Assembly: GCF_002162135.1 (NCBI RefSeq)
Contig: NZ_CP021382.1
Location: 2,416,001-2,480,000, forward strand
Origin: Cellvibrio sp. PSBB006
GTDB taxonomy: Bacteria; Pseudomonadota; Gammaproteobacteria; Pseudomonadales; Cellvibrionaceae
Direction: 5' to 3'
Length of the DNA: 64,000 nt
Made by a program: the position numbers and the translations under genes. How positions within the stretch are numbered: position 1 is the first letter of the stretch; every line of letters begins with the position of its first letter. This document shows positions 1 to 9,494 of this stretch, piece after piece. The notes beneath the pieces are model-generated. The model saw nothing but the letters and a program-made list of their open reading frames with translations, had not been told where the DNA came from and did no database searches.

Positions 1-224
1 CCGAACCGCATCATCAGACCGGTCAATGCATTGGCACTGGAGATATCACCCTCAACACTGATATCCACATCAAAATCCAGCAATGAAATATCAAATACAC
101 CGAGTATGGTGAACAACCAGTAAATCACTACAACGATCAGCAGTATCGTGAAGAATATCGTCGGAAATGAAGCCACGATCTGATAAAACGGCTTCATCCC
201 TTCACTTAAGAGAACCGCGAACAT
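1..224 (-). CDS. YqiJ-like inner-membrane protein, 5' part only (runs off window)
   Basis: Reading leftward from an ATG at 224, preceded by GGAGGTGAAG, gives 74 codons and then the window edge. The visible part begins MFAVLLSEGMKPFYQIV, followed by one strongly hydrophobic segment (about residues 20-43) and an acidic stretch. It starts 42 bp after the PspA gene in the same direction, so it is very likely co-transcribed with it. In enterobacteria PspA homologues and YqiJ/YqiK (OB-fold membrane protein plus flotillin) occur in related envelope-stress operons, which is the reason for the tentative name. The family assignment rests mainly on context; the OB-fold part would be outside the window. 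Confidence 0.5.
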   Translation of the reverse strand, partial: MFAVLLSEGMKPFYQIVASFPTIFFTILLIVVVIYWLFTILGVFDISLLDFDVDISVEGDISSANALTGLMMRF

Positions 225-266
225 CTTCACCTCCTTTTTATTCGATGAGCAATTGCCAGTGAGTTC

Positions 267-959
267 TTACGATGATTTTTTGTTCTTCAGACGCGTCAAA
301 ATATCATCCACACTGGCCCCGTTAGGCGCGATACCAGCGGCTTCAAGCTTTGCTTGCAGCGAGGACTCCGGCGTATCCTGAGCCAATTCACTGGCGGCAC
401 TGATCTGCGCATCTCTCAGCGCTTGCCTTTCCTTGATGCGTTCAAGGGAATCCATGGCGGTGCGCAGTTTTGAGTTGGAGCCACTATGACGTTCAGCAAC
501 GGCCGATTGCGCGCGTTGTACATTTTCTGTGGCCTTAACGGTATCCACCTGCTGTTTTAATCGCTTGATATTTTTTTCTGCTTGCTGGATAGCGAAACGC
601 AATTTTGTTGCGCTTTCTGCATAACCATCGTGCGCCTCTTGCTCCGAAGCCAGCTGATTTTCCAGCTCAGCAATTTTTTCAGCCACTTCTCGGGCCAGCG
701 GCTCATCACCCTTTTCAAGGGCTTTCAGCGCATAGCCTTCGTGTTCTTCAATGGCCTTTTTATTTTTCTTGCATTTTTCTTCCGTCAACTTCTGGCGTGC
801 CATAATCTCTGCCAGACTGTCTTTGGAACGCTTCAATTCTTCCGATGCGTCACGCACTTCCTGATCCAGAATCCGTAACGCCTGGCTATCAACAACGGCC
901 TCACCGGCTTCATTCACCCCGCCGCGCAGGGCGGTAATCATTTTTGCCCAGATATTCAT
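267..959 (-). CDS. PspA/IM30 (YjfJ-type) envelope-stress protein
   Basis: A 230-residue, almost wholly coiled-coil protein. PspA/IM30 proteins bind the inner face of the cytoplasmic membrane, form ESCRT-III-like assemblies and protect it under stress. The start is the ATG at 959 (MNIWAKMITALRGG), preceded by GGGGAG; an in-frame ATG-like start upstream would overlap the preceding gene. The N-terminal amphipathic helix is followed by heptad-rich helices to about residue 185 and a short C-terminal tail ending in LKNKKSS. It lies between a DUF2170 gene and a YqiJ-like membrane gene, the order seen around E. coli yjfI-yjfJ. It is YjfJ-like rather than the classical PspA of a pspF-pspABC operon, because no pspF, pspB or pspC is nearby. 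Confidence 0.85.
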   Translation of the reverse strand: MNIWAKMITALRGGVNEAGEAVVDSQALRILDQEVRDASEELKRSKDSLAEIMARQKLTEEKCKKNKKAIEEHEGYALKALEKGDEPLAREVAEKIAELENQLASEQEAHDGYAESATKLRFAIQQAEKNIKRLKQQVDTVKATENVQRAQSAVAERHSGSNSKLRTAMDSLERIKERQALRDAQISAASELAQDTPESSLQAKLEAAGIAPNGASVDDILTRLKNKKSS

Positions 960-969
960 AACTCTCCCC

Positions 970-1611
970 TTATGCTGCAACAGATTCTTTTAAAAACTCG
1001 CTGTAGGCCTCGGTGGCCTGAATGACATTGGACGCGAGCACTTCAATTTCAAAGAGCACATTCTGCAAACTCGATGCAGAACTCAGGGCACCAAACATGT
1101 GATAGCAATCGTCGCCATCCATATGATCAAGACTGATCGTAGATAATGGAAAATATTTGTGGGTTCGCAGTACCGCCTCGTTAAACCGGTCCACATTTTT
1201 GACTTCGGAAGCAGACCACAGCATAGCTTCCACAATGATTTGTTCTCCCGACACCGTGAGAAAAACCGGCAAGTCTCCATAATCAAACATTACGATATGC
1301 AACGCCGGGGAAACCCCGTCAATCAATTCCACCTCGGCACGCTTGCCAACAAACATATCCGCCTTGCAAAGCGCTTCGTAAAGACTTGTTGTAGTCCAGC
1401 GAGTCATATTGTCTGTCATCGGTTGTTCTCCTTTCATGAGAGTAGAGCCATTGGTTGAACGCAGCCCCAAGGGTTCGCGCAACTCCTTTTCGTATGCCGT
1501 GAGCTGGGCCGTATTCTCCGGAAGTATCCACACCTCCTTCTTAACAAGGCCTTGCTCGCGCAAACGTTTGCGGTATTCGCGCTGGTAATGTGCTGATGAT
1601 TTTGGCTGCAT
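970..1611 (-). CDS. DUF2170 (YjfI-like) protein
   Basis: About 213 residues. It has two parts: a basic N-terminus rich in Tyr/Arg (YQREYRKRLREQGLVKKEVW), resembling a ribbon-helix-helix type DNA-binding segment, and a C-terminal region similar to DUF2170/YjfI. The chosen start is the ATG at 1611; a GTG at 1620 is an equally possible start. It ends 10 bp before the PspA start, so the two are co-transcribed. Two TTACATGTAA palindromes lie just upstream, so the N-terminal part could be an autoregulator; that is inference. The biochemical role of DUF2170 is not known. Confidence 0.75.
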   Translation of the reverse strand: MQPKSSAHYQREYRKRLREQGLVKKEVWILPENTAQLTAYEKELREPLGLRSTNGSTLMKGEQPMTDNMTRWTTTSLYEALCKADMFVGKRAEVELIDGVSPALHIVMFDYGDLPVFLTVSGEQIIVEAMLWSASEVKNVDRFNEAVLRTHKYFPLSTISLDHMDGDDCYHMFGALSSASSLQNVLFEIEVLASNVIQATEAYSEFLKESVAA

Positions 1612-1629
1612 GAAGGGCACTCTACTCTC

Positions 1630-1662
1630 TTACATGTAATGAGTCAAAATATTACATGTAAT
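1630..1662. promoter_or_regulatory. paired TTACATGTAA palindromes upstream of the psp-like operon
   Basis: Two copies of the perfect 10-bp palindrome TTACATGTAA occur at 1630-1639 and 1652-1661, about two helical turns apart, within 50 bp of the DUF2170 start. Such spacing is typical of a dimer-pair operator. The binding protein is unknown; the basic N-terminus of the DUF2170 protein is one candidate. Confidence 0.5.
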
Positions 1663-1800
1663 CACTTTAACCAAGACGTTCGCCGGCAATGGATTGATTT
1701 ATAACGCATTACCCATGGCAGAAAGAGAAAATCAGTGCTTTTAATATCATGAGGATATTTTTATCTAAGATTACATAACAAAAAGGTCTATGAGCTGTTG

Positions 1801-2385
1801 TTACTGTTTTTTATGGTGCAACTCCCAGTTTTCCAATTTCTTCCGCTCACTCTTCCGCAGTAATACGTAGGTCGCCCCGCTGGCGCCGTGTTGTTTCTGG
1901 GCGGAGTGAAAGGCAAGTATTTCAGGAAATTGAGGCAGCCAGTGCGCGACACAGCTTTTTAACAAGGCCGGCTGCTCACGACCCTCGCCCTTACCGTGAG
2001 TAATCAACGCACAGCGAATGTCGTTAGCCATGCAATCCCTGATAAATTGGTATACCGCCAGACGCGCCTGCTCAACCTTCATTTGATGAAGATCCAGGCG
2101 CGCGTCAATTTGGTATTTACCCAGCCGCAAGTTCCGATAGACACCGTGCTGTACGCCATCGCGCTTGAATTCCAATATGGCCAAAGGATCAACCGGCTCG
2201 ACATATTCGCCGGAGAGAAAGTTTTTGTCGCGCGGATCTTCAGCGAGAGCGGCCTTGCGGCGGGAGCTGGCATTCAGTTTGTCAGTGTGACCAGACGCCA
2301 GGGTAACCGTCTCCGGCACCTGAATTGGCTCAACATCCTGCATCTGTTGTGTGAACAACTCGTGATCTTTGTCTTTCTCGCTCAT
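1801..2385 (-). CDS. Smr-domain protein (YdaL-like)
   Basis: 194 residues with a C-terminal Smr (small MutS-related) domain: LDLHQMKVEQAR at about 97-108 and the ITHGKGEG loop at about 130. Smr domains are nucleic-acid nicking or binding modules; stand-alone proteobacterial versions (YdaL, SmrB) are linked to DNA or mRNA cleavage, SmrB acting on collided ribosomes. The first 80 residues are charged and low in complexity. The start is the ATG at 2385 with GGAGGGTGA upstream. It stands alone, convergent with nothing and separated from the psp-like operon by a spacer of about 140 bp. Confidence 0.85.
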   Translation of the reverse strand: MSEKDKDHELFTQQMQDVEPIQVPETVTLASGHTDKLNASSRRKAALAEDPRDKNFLSGEYVEPVDPLAILEFKRDGVQHGVYRNLRLGKYQIDARLDLHQMKVEQARLAVYQFIRDCMANDIRCALITHGKGEGREQPALLKSCVAHWLPQFPEILAFHSAQKQHGASGATYVLLRKSERKKLENWELHHKKQ

Positions 2386-2551
2386 CAACTCACCCTCCAG
2401 CAGCGAAGCTGCGCTTCTAAATCGCGCGCAGCCGCTATAATCGACTACAGCTATCGTTCAAACTCTCGATGGCACTCGACTTATTATGCCCGAGATGATT
2501 CAGCGCAAGCCATGCTGAATTTGCTGTTATTCCCCACACATCGGTGAAGTT

Positions 2552-3448
2552 ATGTGGAGCAATTTTTCTATCGCGCTGGTCACTTTGCTACTGGTGCTGG
2601 TTGCCGTTTTTTTATGGGCCGTCGCGGTGTTTGCCAGCGGTGACAGTATTCCACTGAGCAGCGTGAATATGCACCTGGCGGTTCGCAACCTGTTCTTTTG
2701 TATCGCCGCCTTTATTCTGCTATGTATCACCGCCCAACTGCCCATTCGCCGCCCGATTATTGTCAAGTTGATGGTGGGCTTCGGCTTACTGTTTCTCGGC
2801 GCCTGGCAGGAGCTGCTCAACACCCTGGTTCACAGTGATTGGCTGCTGGTGCGCTGGCTGGAGATTGTGGGCTTACCCGGTGGAGTACTTGCCGCATCAC
2901 TGGGGCTGTTTGAATTGGGCAAGGCTTATCGACTCAACCGTCTTTTGCTGGGGAGCTATCGCAAGATCGAGCACAGCCTGGCGACGGTGGATCAGTTAAC
3001 CCAGCTATATAATCGTCGCTATTTTTTTGCCACCTGCCCGGACTTAATGCTATCCACCCAGCATCATGGTGAAACCGCCGCACTGATTACTCTGCGAATC
3101 GCCAACTTACAGGAAACCAACCGCAACCTGGGCTACCAGGCTGGCGACGCTGTGTTGACACAAGTGGCTCGCTTGCTACTGCGCCACACGCGCAGCCATG
3201 ACATCGCCGCTCGCCTCAGCGGACGCCGCTTCGCGATGTTTTTACCCAACACCAGACCCAAAGATGCCGAAGAAATTGTGCAACGCCTGCTCATGCATGT
3301 GGAGCATATCGGCATCAGGAATGATGCGGGGGACGAGATTGTTCAGCGGATTGATATCGAATATGTCGTCTGCTGTGCAGAAACGGGGGAGACGTTTGAG
3401 GAATTACTGCAGCGGGCGCGCCAGAATTTATTGATGCTTGAGCACTAG
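2552..3448 (+). CDS. membrane protein with degenerate GGDEF domain
   Basis: 298 residues. The N-terminal half has about four transmembrane segments (residues ~5-130), followed by a GGDEF-type domain with the usual entry motif LTQLYNRRYFF. The signature GGDEF loop reads SGRRF (residues 223-227), and the metal-binding Asp region reads ITLRIANLQ instead of the usual D-x-D-x-F-K type sequence. Diguanylate cyclase activity is therefore unlikely. It may be a c-di-GMP or GTP sensor or a structural partner. It is followed by a clear terminator and has no partner in an operon. Confidence 0.8.
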   Translation: MWSNFSIALVTLLLVLVAVFLWAVAVFASGDSIPLSSVNMHLAVRNLFFCIAAFILLCITAQLPIRRPIIVKLMVGFGLLFLGAWQELLNTLVHSDWLLVRWLEIVGLPGGVLAASLGLFELGKAYRLNRLLLGSYRKIEHSLATVDQLTQLYNRRYFFATCPDLMLSTQHHGETAALITLRIANLQETNRNLGYQAGDAVLTQVARLLLRHTRSHDIAARLSGRRFAMFLPNTRPKDAEEIVQRLLMHVEHIGIRNDAGDEIVQRIDIEYVVCCAETGETFEELLQRARQNLLMLEH

Positions 3449-3463
3449 CAGGCCACCAACTGA

Positions 3464-3495
3464 AGAGCCCGGATCAATCCGGGCTCTTTGGTTTG
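3464..3495. terminator. rho-independent terminator between convergent genes
   Basis: The perfect stem AGAGCCCGG / CCGGGCTCT with a short loop is followed on the plus strand by TTGGTTTG. It lies between the GGDEF gene and the convergent acs gene and can serve both. Confidence 0.75.
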
Positions 3496-3499
3496 CGTG

Positions 3500-5437
3500 T
3501 TATTTATTAGCGCGGTTGCGGATTAGCTCATCCACTACAGCCGGGTCGGCCAGAGTGGAAGTATCGCCGAGACTATCCAATTCATTAGCCGCAATCTTGC
3601 GCAGAATACGGCGCATGATCTTACCCGAGCGAGTCTTGGGAAGACCCGGTGCCCACTGGATAATATCCGGTTTGGCAATCGCACCAATTTCCTTAACACA
3701 CAGCGCGATCAAGGCTTTACGCAATTCATCCGAAGGCTCTACACCACTCATCAAGGTCACGTAGGCATAAATGCCCTGACCTTTGATGTCGTGGGGATAG
3801 CCCACCACTGCTGCCTCAGCAACGGCGTCATGCAGCACCAGGGCGCTTTCCACCTCCGCCGTTCCCATACGATGGCCAGAGACATTCAGCACATCGTCCA
3901 CGCGACCGGTAATCCAATAGTAGCCATCCGCATCCCGGCGAGCGCCGTCGCCGGTGAAGTAATAACCGGGATAGGTACTGTAATAGGTATCGATACAACG
4001 CTGGTGATCACCATAGACGCTGCGAATCTGACTGGGCCAGGCGGCCTTGATCGCCAGATTACCTTCACCCGGCCCGTCAATTTCCTTGCCTTCGGCATCG
4101 AGCAATACCGGCTGCACACCAAAGAAAGGCACCGTTGCAGAGCCCGGCTTAAGATCAATAGCACCGGGCAAGGGGGTCAGCATATGCGCGCCGGTTTCGG
4201 TTTGCCACCAGGTGTCCATGATCGGACAGCGGCTATCACCAACCACCCGGTAATACCACTCCCAGGCTTCAGGATTGATGGGCTCGCCTACCGACCCCAG
4301 CAGCTTTAACGATGTGCGAGAGGTTTTTGTGACCCAGTCATTACCGGCCCCCATCAACGCCCGAATGGCCGTTGGTGCGGTATAAAAACTATTAACCTGA
4401 TGCTTGTCGATAACCTGCCAGCAGCGCGAGGCGTCCGGATAAGTTGGCACACCTTCAAACATTAACGTGATCGCACCGTTCGTCAGCGGGCCGTAAACAA
4501 TGTAGCTGTGGCCAGTCACCCAACCCACATCAGCGGTACACCAGTAAACATCGCCCTCCTGATAATCGAAGACGTATTTATGGGTCATCGCCGCCTGCAA
4601 CAGATACCCGGCGGTCGTGTGCAGCACCCCTTTTGGCTTGCCGGTCGATCCGGAGGTGTAAAGGATAAACAAGGGATCTTCGGCATCCATGACTTCCGGT
4701 TCACAGACGTCGCTCTGCTGATCAACCAGATCGTGATACCAGATATCGCGTTTTTCGTTCCACTGGATCTCGCCGGCGGTGCGGCGCACCACCAGACACG
4801 TGTGAACATCGGGACAGGATGCCAAGGCGATATCGGCGTTCTTTTTCAGCGGGACTTTCTTGCCCCCACGCAAACCTTCATCAGCCGTGATAACGACCTT
4901 GCAATCCGCATCAAGAATACGGTCTTTCAAGGCTTCCGGAGAGAAACCACCAAACACAACAGAATGAACGGCACCAATACGCGCACAAGCCAACATGGCA
5001 TAGCTGGCCTCGGGAATCATCGGCATATAGATGCAAACACGATCACCTTTTTTAACGCCGCGAGCCCGCAACGCATTAGCCAGTCGACAGACCTCTGTGT
5101 GCAATTCCGCATAGGTAATCAATTGATCTTCGGCGGGATCATCACCCTCCCAGATAATCGCGGTCTGGTTCGCACGCTGAGGCAGATGTCGATCAATACA
5201 ATTCACGCTGACATTGAGCTTGCCGCCGATAAACCAGGCAACCTCACCCTTACGCAGATCGCTTTTAGTGACCTGACTCCAGGGTTGCTGCCACGTCAAA
5301 AACTGCTTGGCCTGCTCAGCCCAAAAGGTATCAGGTGAATTAACCGATTCAGCGTACATCGCGCGATAGCGCTCAAGATCAATAGCAGCGCTAGCCTTGA
5401 AATGTTCGGGAACGGGGTAAAGATGGACGTCGGACAC
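3500..5437 (-). CDS. acs: acetyl-CoA synthetase (AMP-forming)
   Basis: 645 residues, the normal length for Acs. It activates acetate with ATP and CoA through acetyl-AMP in the cytoplasm. Visible signatures are the adenylation motif [12 protein letters not shown] at about residue 262, [11 protein letters not shown] at about 411, [13 protein letters not shown] at about 512, and the C-terminal [11 protein letters not shown] whose Lys is the usual acetylation-control site. The start is GTG at 5437 with GGGAG eight bases upstream. It is monocistronic here. Confidence 0.97.
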   Translation of the reverse strand: MSDVHLYPVPEHFKASAAIDLERYRAMYAESVNSPDTFWAEQAKQFLTWQQPWSQVTKSDLRKGEVAWFIGGKLNVSVNCIDRHLPQRANQTAIIWEGDDPAEDQLITYAELHTEVCRLANALRARGVKKGDRVCIYMPMIPEASYAMLACARIGAVHSVVFGGFSPEALKDRILDADCKVVITADEGLRGGKKVPLKKNADIALASCPDVHTCLVVRRTAGEIQWNEKRDIWYHDLVDQQSDVCEPEVMDAEDPLFILYTSGSTGKPKGVLHTTAGYLLQAAMTHKYVFDYQEGDVYWCTADVGWVTGHSYIVYGPLTNGAITLMFEGVPTYPDASRCWQVIDKHQVNSFYTAPTAIRALMGAGNDWVTKTSRTSLKLLGSVGEPINPEAWEWYYRVVGDSRCPIMDTWWQTETGAHMLTPLPGAIDLKPGSATVPFFGVQPVLLDAEGKEIDGPGEGNLAIKAAWPSQIRSVYGDHQRCIDTYYSTYPGYYFTGDGARRDADGYYWITGRVDDVLNVSGHRMGTAEVESALVLHDAVAEAAVVGYPHDIKGQGIYAYVTLMSGVEPSDELRKALIALCVKEIGAIAKPDIIQWAPGLPKTRSGKIMRRILRKIAANELDSLGDTSTLADPAVVDELIRNRANK

Positions 5438-5569
5438 AGTGATATCTCCCTGCCGTTATTGTGTTATTGGACAGACCCAAGTTGAGGTGAGCTAGCTTAA
5501 CAGCTGATTGAGACAGGGTAAATGACAACGTTGTCCTGGCGATTGCGTTTGTCCCGGGAATGAGCTCTT

Positions 5570-5878
5570 TCAGGGGGTATCCGGGCTTTTTGGTCCTTCC
5601 CGCTCCAGGCGCTCAAGCTCTTCCTGATAAGCATCCAGATCTTCCCAATCGTATGGCGTGCCCGCGTTGAGGTTGTGCGGGTGCCTGGCACGTTCTTTTG
5701 CCTGCTCCTGCAAGCTGTGATCCTTATGTTCGTCCTGTTTCTCGTTCAGGTTTTCGTAACGCTTCAACGCCAAATCACTACGCCCTGGCGGCATGGTCGG
5801 GTGCTGTTTGGTGTCCCGCTCCTGATCTCGCGTATTGGTAGTTGATTTTGCGCGCGGTTTTTCGTGTTGGTCTGACAT
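5570..5878 (-). CDS. small charged hypothetical protein
   Basis: 102 residues, very rich in Glu, Arg, Lys, Asp and Pro, with no hydrophobic core, signal peptide or recognised domain; probably disordered in solution. The start ATG at 5878 has a strong AAGGAG site, which argues that it is a real gene. It lies between acs and panD, separate from both. Function not recognised. Confidence 0.6.
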   Translation of the reverse strand: MSDQHEKPRAKSTTNTRDQERDTKQHPTMPPGRSDLALKRYENLNEKQDEHKDHSLQEQAKERARHPHNLNAGTPYDWEDLDAYQEELERLEREGPKSPDTP

Positions 5879-5980
5879 AGTTCAGCTCCTTAGTATCCAC
5901 AGACAACTTAGGGAATCGTTGAGTTTCGACACCACGAAAAGCAAAGATTCACCGCGCCAGTAAAGATAACGGAGCACAAA

Positions 5981-6003
5981 ACAAAAGGGCCGCTAAGCGG
6001 CCC
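5981..6003 (-). terminator. terminator of the panC-panD operon
   Basis: On the minus strand, the stem GGGCCGCTTAGCGGCCC is followed by TTTTGTTTTG, directly downstream of panD. Confidence 0.8.
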
Positions 6004-6037
6004 TCGAAAGAAGATGGGTCAAGCTGATTAACGAGAA

Positions 6038-6418
6038 TCAGGCAACCTGCATGGGAATGGTGTTTGTTGTGCGCTCAACGCGATTGTTCTCGTCAAGATA
6101 TACCAGCTTGGGCTTGTAATTGATCAACTCCGCTTCGCTGTATTGACCATAGGTAGCGATGATAACCCGATCGCCCACCTGAACTTTACGCGCCGCCGCA
6201 CCGTTCATGGAGATGGTGCCAGAGCCAGGCTCCGCCAGAATAATATAGGTGTGAAAACGCTCACCGTTGTTCACATTGTAGATGTCGATTTGCTCGAATT
6301 CGCGCAAGCCGGCCAACGCCACCAGGTCGGCATCAATCGCGCAGGAACCGTCATACCAGAGCTCCGCCTGGGTGACCTTGGCCATGTGCAACTTACCTTT
6401 CAACATTTGTGAGAGCAT
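6038..6418 (-). CDS. panD: aspartate 1-decarboxylase
   Basis: 126 residues. PanD makes beta-alanine from L-aspartate for pantothenate; it is a pyruvoyl enzyme that cleaves itself at a Gly-Ser bond. The site YDGSCAID is visible at residues 23-30, giving a new N-terminal pyruvoyl from Ser26. The conserved N-terminus [15 protein letters not shown] matches the family. The start ATG at 6418 has AGGAGGAG upstream. It follows panC by 38 bp in the same direction, and a terminator follows. Confidence 0.95.
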   Translation of the reverse strand: MLSQMLKGKLHMAKVTQAELWYDGSCAIDADLVALAGLREFEQIDIYNVNNGERFHTYIILAEPGSGTISMNGAAARKVQVGDRVIIATYGQYSEAELINYKPKLVYLDENNRVERTTNTIPMQVA

Positions 6419-6456
6419 GACACTCCTCCTGCTTTTGTTACCGGAACTGACGACTG

Positions 6457-7314
6457 TCAGCCCAATACCACTGAAACATTGTCAATCAAGCGCGCACCAC
6501 GGGTGTACATGGCCCCCAAAATGGTGATGCTTTGATCATCATGGGCCGCCAGATCCAGCGTGTGGCTGTTACAAATACTGACGTAATCCACCCTGAATCC
6601 CGCTTCCGTAATTTGTTCGCGGGCGGTCTCGGCTAGCGCCGCAAAATCGCGACGCCCGCCTTCAATCTGCGCCTTGATCCAATTAAGACTGCGATGTAAC
6701 TGCACCACCCGGGGACGCTCTTCCAGCGTGATGTAACTATTGCGCGAACTCATCGCCAGCCCGTCGGTTTCACGCACGATATCGCCGGGGATGATATCAA
6801 TTGGCATACACAAGTCTTCCACCATGCGGCGGATCACGGCCAATTGCTGAAAATCCTTGGTACCGAATACTGCTGCGTCCGGCTGGACAATGTTGAATAA
6901 CTTGGCCACCACCGTCGTCACGCCTTCGAAGTGACCAGGTCGGCTGGCACCGCATAAGACATCGGTCATGGTGGGCACAATGACGCGCGTCTGCTCGGCC
7001 ATACCATTGGGGTAAATTTCCGTATCAGAAGGGCAAAACAGATAATCACACTGAGCAGCTTCCAGGCGCGCCGTGTCCGCCGCCAGCGTACGCGGGTATT
7101 TATCCCAGTCTTCATTCAGGCCAAATTGCAGGGGATTGACGAAGATACTGGTGACCACCACGTCACAATGACGTTGAGCAATCTTCACCAGCTCAATGTG
7201 AGCGTCGTGCAAATTGCCCATGGTCGGCACAAAGCCGATGCGCTTGCCAGCCTGACGCTCCTGTTGCAACGCCTCGCGCAGCGATTGAATGTGGTGAAAA
7301 ACCTGCATTGCCAT
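6457..7314 (-). CDS. panC: pantoate--beta-alanine ligase
   Basis: About 285 residues from the ATG at 7314. PanC condenses pantoate and beta-alanine using ATP, the step that uses the PanD product. The nucleotide-binding motif reads [10 protein letters not shown] near residue 30; the usual HxGH is HDAH here (Gly to Ala), a mild change. The second signature [11 protein letters not shown] is at about 180. An upstream in-frame extension exists, but it would add residues not seen in the family. panB, often the first gene of this operon, is not adjacent. Confidence 0.93.
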   Translation of the reverse strand: MAMQVFHHIQSLREALQQERQAGKRIGFVPTMGNLHDAHIELVKIAQRHCDVVVTSIFVNPLQFGLNEDWDKYPRTLAADTARLEAAQCDYLFCPSDTEIYPNGMAEQTRVIVPTMTDVLCGASRPGHFEGVTTVVAKLFNIVQPDAAVFGTKDFQQLAVIRRMVEDLCMPIDIIPGDIVRETDGLAMSSRNSYITLEERPRVVQLHRSLNWIKAQIEGGRRDFAALAETAREQITEAGFRVDYVSICNSHTLDLAAHDDQSITILGAMYTRGARLIDNVSVVLG

Positions 7315-7437
7315 AACGGACACACCCAAACTGTTACCAAATGCCCCACATCCGGGCGCGCGATAATACACTCTTGCGCCGGGTAAGTACATTTTTTACC
7401 CGGTCACTGTTAGACAGAAAAATTATAGGTTGATCAA

Positions 7438-8829
7438 TTAATAACCATCATTCTGAAAGTATTCCGGCGCCAGGTTATCAAAGCGGGTGTACTTACCAAT
7501 GAATGCGGCTCTACAGGTACCTATCTCACCGTTACGTTGCTTACCGATGATCAACTCGGCGATCCCTTTATCCGGACTATCTTCGTTGTAGTACTCATCT
7601 CGGTAAATAAACAGAATCACGTCCGCATCCTGCTCGATCGCACCGGATTCCCGCAGATCCGAGTTCATCGGCCGTTTGTTCGGGCGCTGCTCCACGCCCC
7701 GGTTTAACTGGGAGAGCGCTATCAGCGGGCAGTCGAACTCTTTGGCTATCGCCTTGAGCGAGCGGGAAATCTCGGAGATTTCCTGAGTCCGCCCTTCGCT
7801 GGAGCCCGCAATCTGCATTAACTGGAGATAGTCGACCATGATCATGCCGGGGTTGCCGTGTTCTCGGGCAATACGGCGCACCCGGGCGCGCAATTCCTGA
7901 GGACTCAGGCCGGGCGTATCATCAATAAACAGCAATTTATCCTTCATCTTGGCCACGGCCGATGACAGCTTGGGCCAATCTTCCTCGGTCAGCTTGCCGT
8001 TACGCATCCGCCCCTGATCGATCCGCCCCACGGACGACATCATACGCATGACCATCGCTGCGGAGGGCATTTCCATACTGAACACAAGTACAGGTCGGTT
8101 CTGGCTGAACATGGCACTTTCAACAAAATTCAGTGCCAACGCGGTTTTACCCATGGACGGACGCGCGGCCAGAATGATCAGTTCTCCCGGTTGCCAGCCG
8201 GAGGTGCGGGTATCAAGGTCAGCAATACCCGAGGGCACACCGGTAATATCGCTGCCGGAGCGAAACAGCTCGTCGATACGCTGAACCGTGGCTTTTAACA
8301 GGTCATTTACGCCGACCAACCCGCCCTCTTTAGGGCGATCTTCGGCAATCTCGGCCACACGCTTTTCTGCCAGTTGCAGCAGATCATCGGAGTCAAGGCC
8401 GGAAGGGTTATAGCTGGACTTACTGATCTCCTGTGCCGCAGCAATCAATTGCCGCAAGGTGGAGCGTTCGCGCACGATGCGCGCATAGGCAACGATATTG
8501 GCGGCACTGGGTGTGTTGTTGGCCATCTCTACCAGATAAGCCAAACCACCAACCCGCTCTAACTGGTCATGGCGATGCAGCTCTTCCGACAGGGTAATAA
8601 CGTCCAGTGGCTGGGCGTTTTCCTGCAGAATTTGCATCATCTTGAAGATCTGACGATGATCTTCGCGATAGAAGTCCACGTCGGAGATCGCCTCAAGCAC
8701 CGCATCCAGGCGCTTGTTGTCAAGCATCAAACCACCCAAAACCGCCTGCTCCGCTTCGATAGAATGGGGCAAGAGAGTCTTCTGGGCGACGGCTTCCGCC
8801 GAGGGCAGTTCAAAGGATGCTTCGGACAT
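7438..8829 (-). CDS. dnaB: replicative DNA helicase
   Basis: 463 residues with the DnaB N-terminal helical domain (LPHSIEAEQAVLGGLMLD) and the RecA-like ATPase domain with Walker A ARPSMGKTALALN at about residue 225 and the DnaB motifs MVDYLQLM and SQLNRGVEQR. It unwinds DNA at the fork as a hexamer. It has no intein. It begins downstream of the ribosomal terminator, so it has its own promoter, though order and strand are those of the common rpsF-rpsR-rplI-dnaB cluster. Confidence 0.97.
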   Translation of the reverse strand: MSEASFELPSAEAVAQKTLLPHSIEAEQAVLGGLMLDNKRLDAVLEAISDVDFYREDHRQIFKMMQILQENAQPLDVITLSEELHRHDQLERVGGLAYLVEMANNTPSAANIVAYARIVRERSTLRQLIAAAQEISKSSYNPSGLDSDDLLQLAEKRVAEIAEDRPKEGGLVGVNDLLKATVQRIDELFRSGSDITGVPSGIADLDTRTSGWQPGELIILAARPSMGKTALALNFVESAMFSQNRPVLVFSMEMPSAAMVMRMMSSVGRIDQGRMRNGKLTEEDWPKLSSAVAKMKDKLLFIDDTPGLSPQELRARVRRIAREHGNPGMIMVDYLQLMQIAGSSEGRTQEISEISRSLKAIAKEFDCPLIALSQLNRGVEQRPNKRPMNSDLRESGAIEQDADVILFIYRDEYYNEDSPDKGIAELIIGKQRNGEIGTCRAAFIGKYTRFDNLAPEYFQNDGY

Positions 8830-8864
8830 AGGCAATAACTACGGAATTATTCGAAAGACTGAAA

Positions 8865-8917
8865 TAAAAAATCGGGCACTATAAACAACCCGAAAGGGTG
8901 TCGATAGTGCCCGATTT
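8865..8917 (-). terminator. terminator after rplI
   Basis: Read on the minus strand, a 14-bp stem (arms 8904-8917 and 8869-8882, AAATCGGGCACTAT) with an inner CCCTTTCGGG hairpin ends in a run of T residues. It closes the S6-S18-L9 operon before dnaB. Confidence 0.85.
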
Positions 8918-8985
8918 CGTCACGCTTGTCAGCACTCTCCGGTCCGGGGTGGACCTTCAGAACACCAAACTAAAGTACTGCGCGA

Positions 8986-9432
8986 TTACTCTGCAACCAC
9001 CGCCAGTTTGACGGTTTGGATAACTTCCGGGTGCAGTTGAACGTCGATGTCGAACTGACCTACTTCGCGCAATACACCTTCCGGCAGACGCACTTCAGAT
9101 TTGGTCACCTCTACGCCGGCCGCCGTAATCGCATCAGCGATGTCGCGAGTACCGATAGAACCGAAGAGTTTGCCTTCGTCACCCGCGTTGGCAGCGATAG
9201 TGACTGACAATTCAGCCAGCTTGGCAGCACGCGCTTCTGCTTCTGCCTTCTTGGCAGCAGCAGCAGCTTCAAGACCTGCGCGACGCTCTTCAAATTCAGC
9301 AACGTTTTTTGCTGTTGCAGCAACAGCCTTACCTTGCGGCAACAGGTAGTTACGGCCAAAACCCGCCTTAACGGAAACCTTGTCACCGATCTTGCCTAAT
9401 TTACCTACTTTATCGAGCAGAATAACTTCCAT
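8986..9432 (-). CDS. rplI: 50S ribosomal protein L9
   Basis: 148 residues, the normal L9 length. The N-terminal domain [17 protein letters not shown]...[13 protein letters not shown] is the L9 signature, followed by the long connecting helix and the C-terminal rRNA-binding domain. It is the last gene of the rpsF-rpsR-DUF2232-rplI operon. Confidence 0.97.
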   Translation of the reverse strand: MEVILLDKVGKLGKIGDKVSVKAGFGRNYLLPQGKAVAATAKNVAEFEERRAGLEAAAAAKKAEAEARAAKLAELSVTIAANAGDEGKLFGSIGTRDIADAITAAGVEVTKSEVRLPEGVLREVGQFDIDVQLHPEVIQTVKLAVVAE

Positions 9433-9494
9433 CTCGTTTACCCTCTCAGTTTCATTTATCTAACGGGCAGCTGAGCATTGCTTGTGAGGTTAAG

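Noticed and set aside
1996..2547. 183-codon open frame antisense to the Smr gene
   Set aside because: No ribosome site or domain; a mirror of the Smr coding strand extending into the spacer.
4508..5338. 276-codon open frame on the plus strand
   Set aside because: It lies wholly opposite acs, has no ribosome site or family likeness, and is explained by the codon bias of acs.
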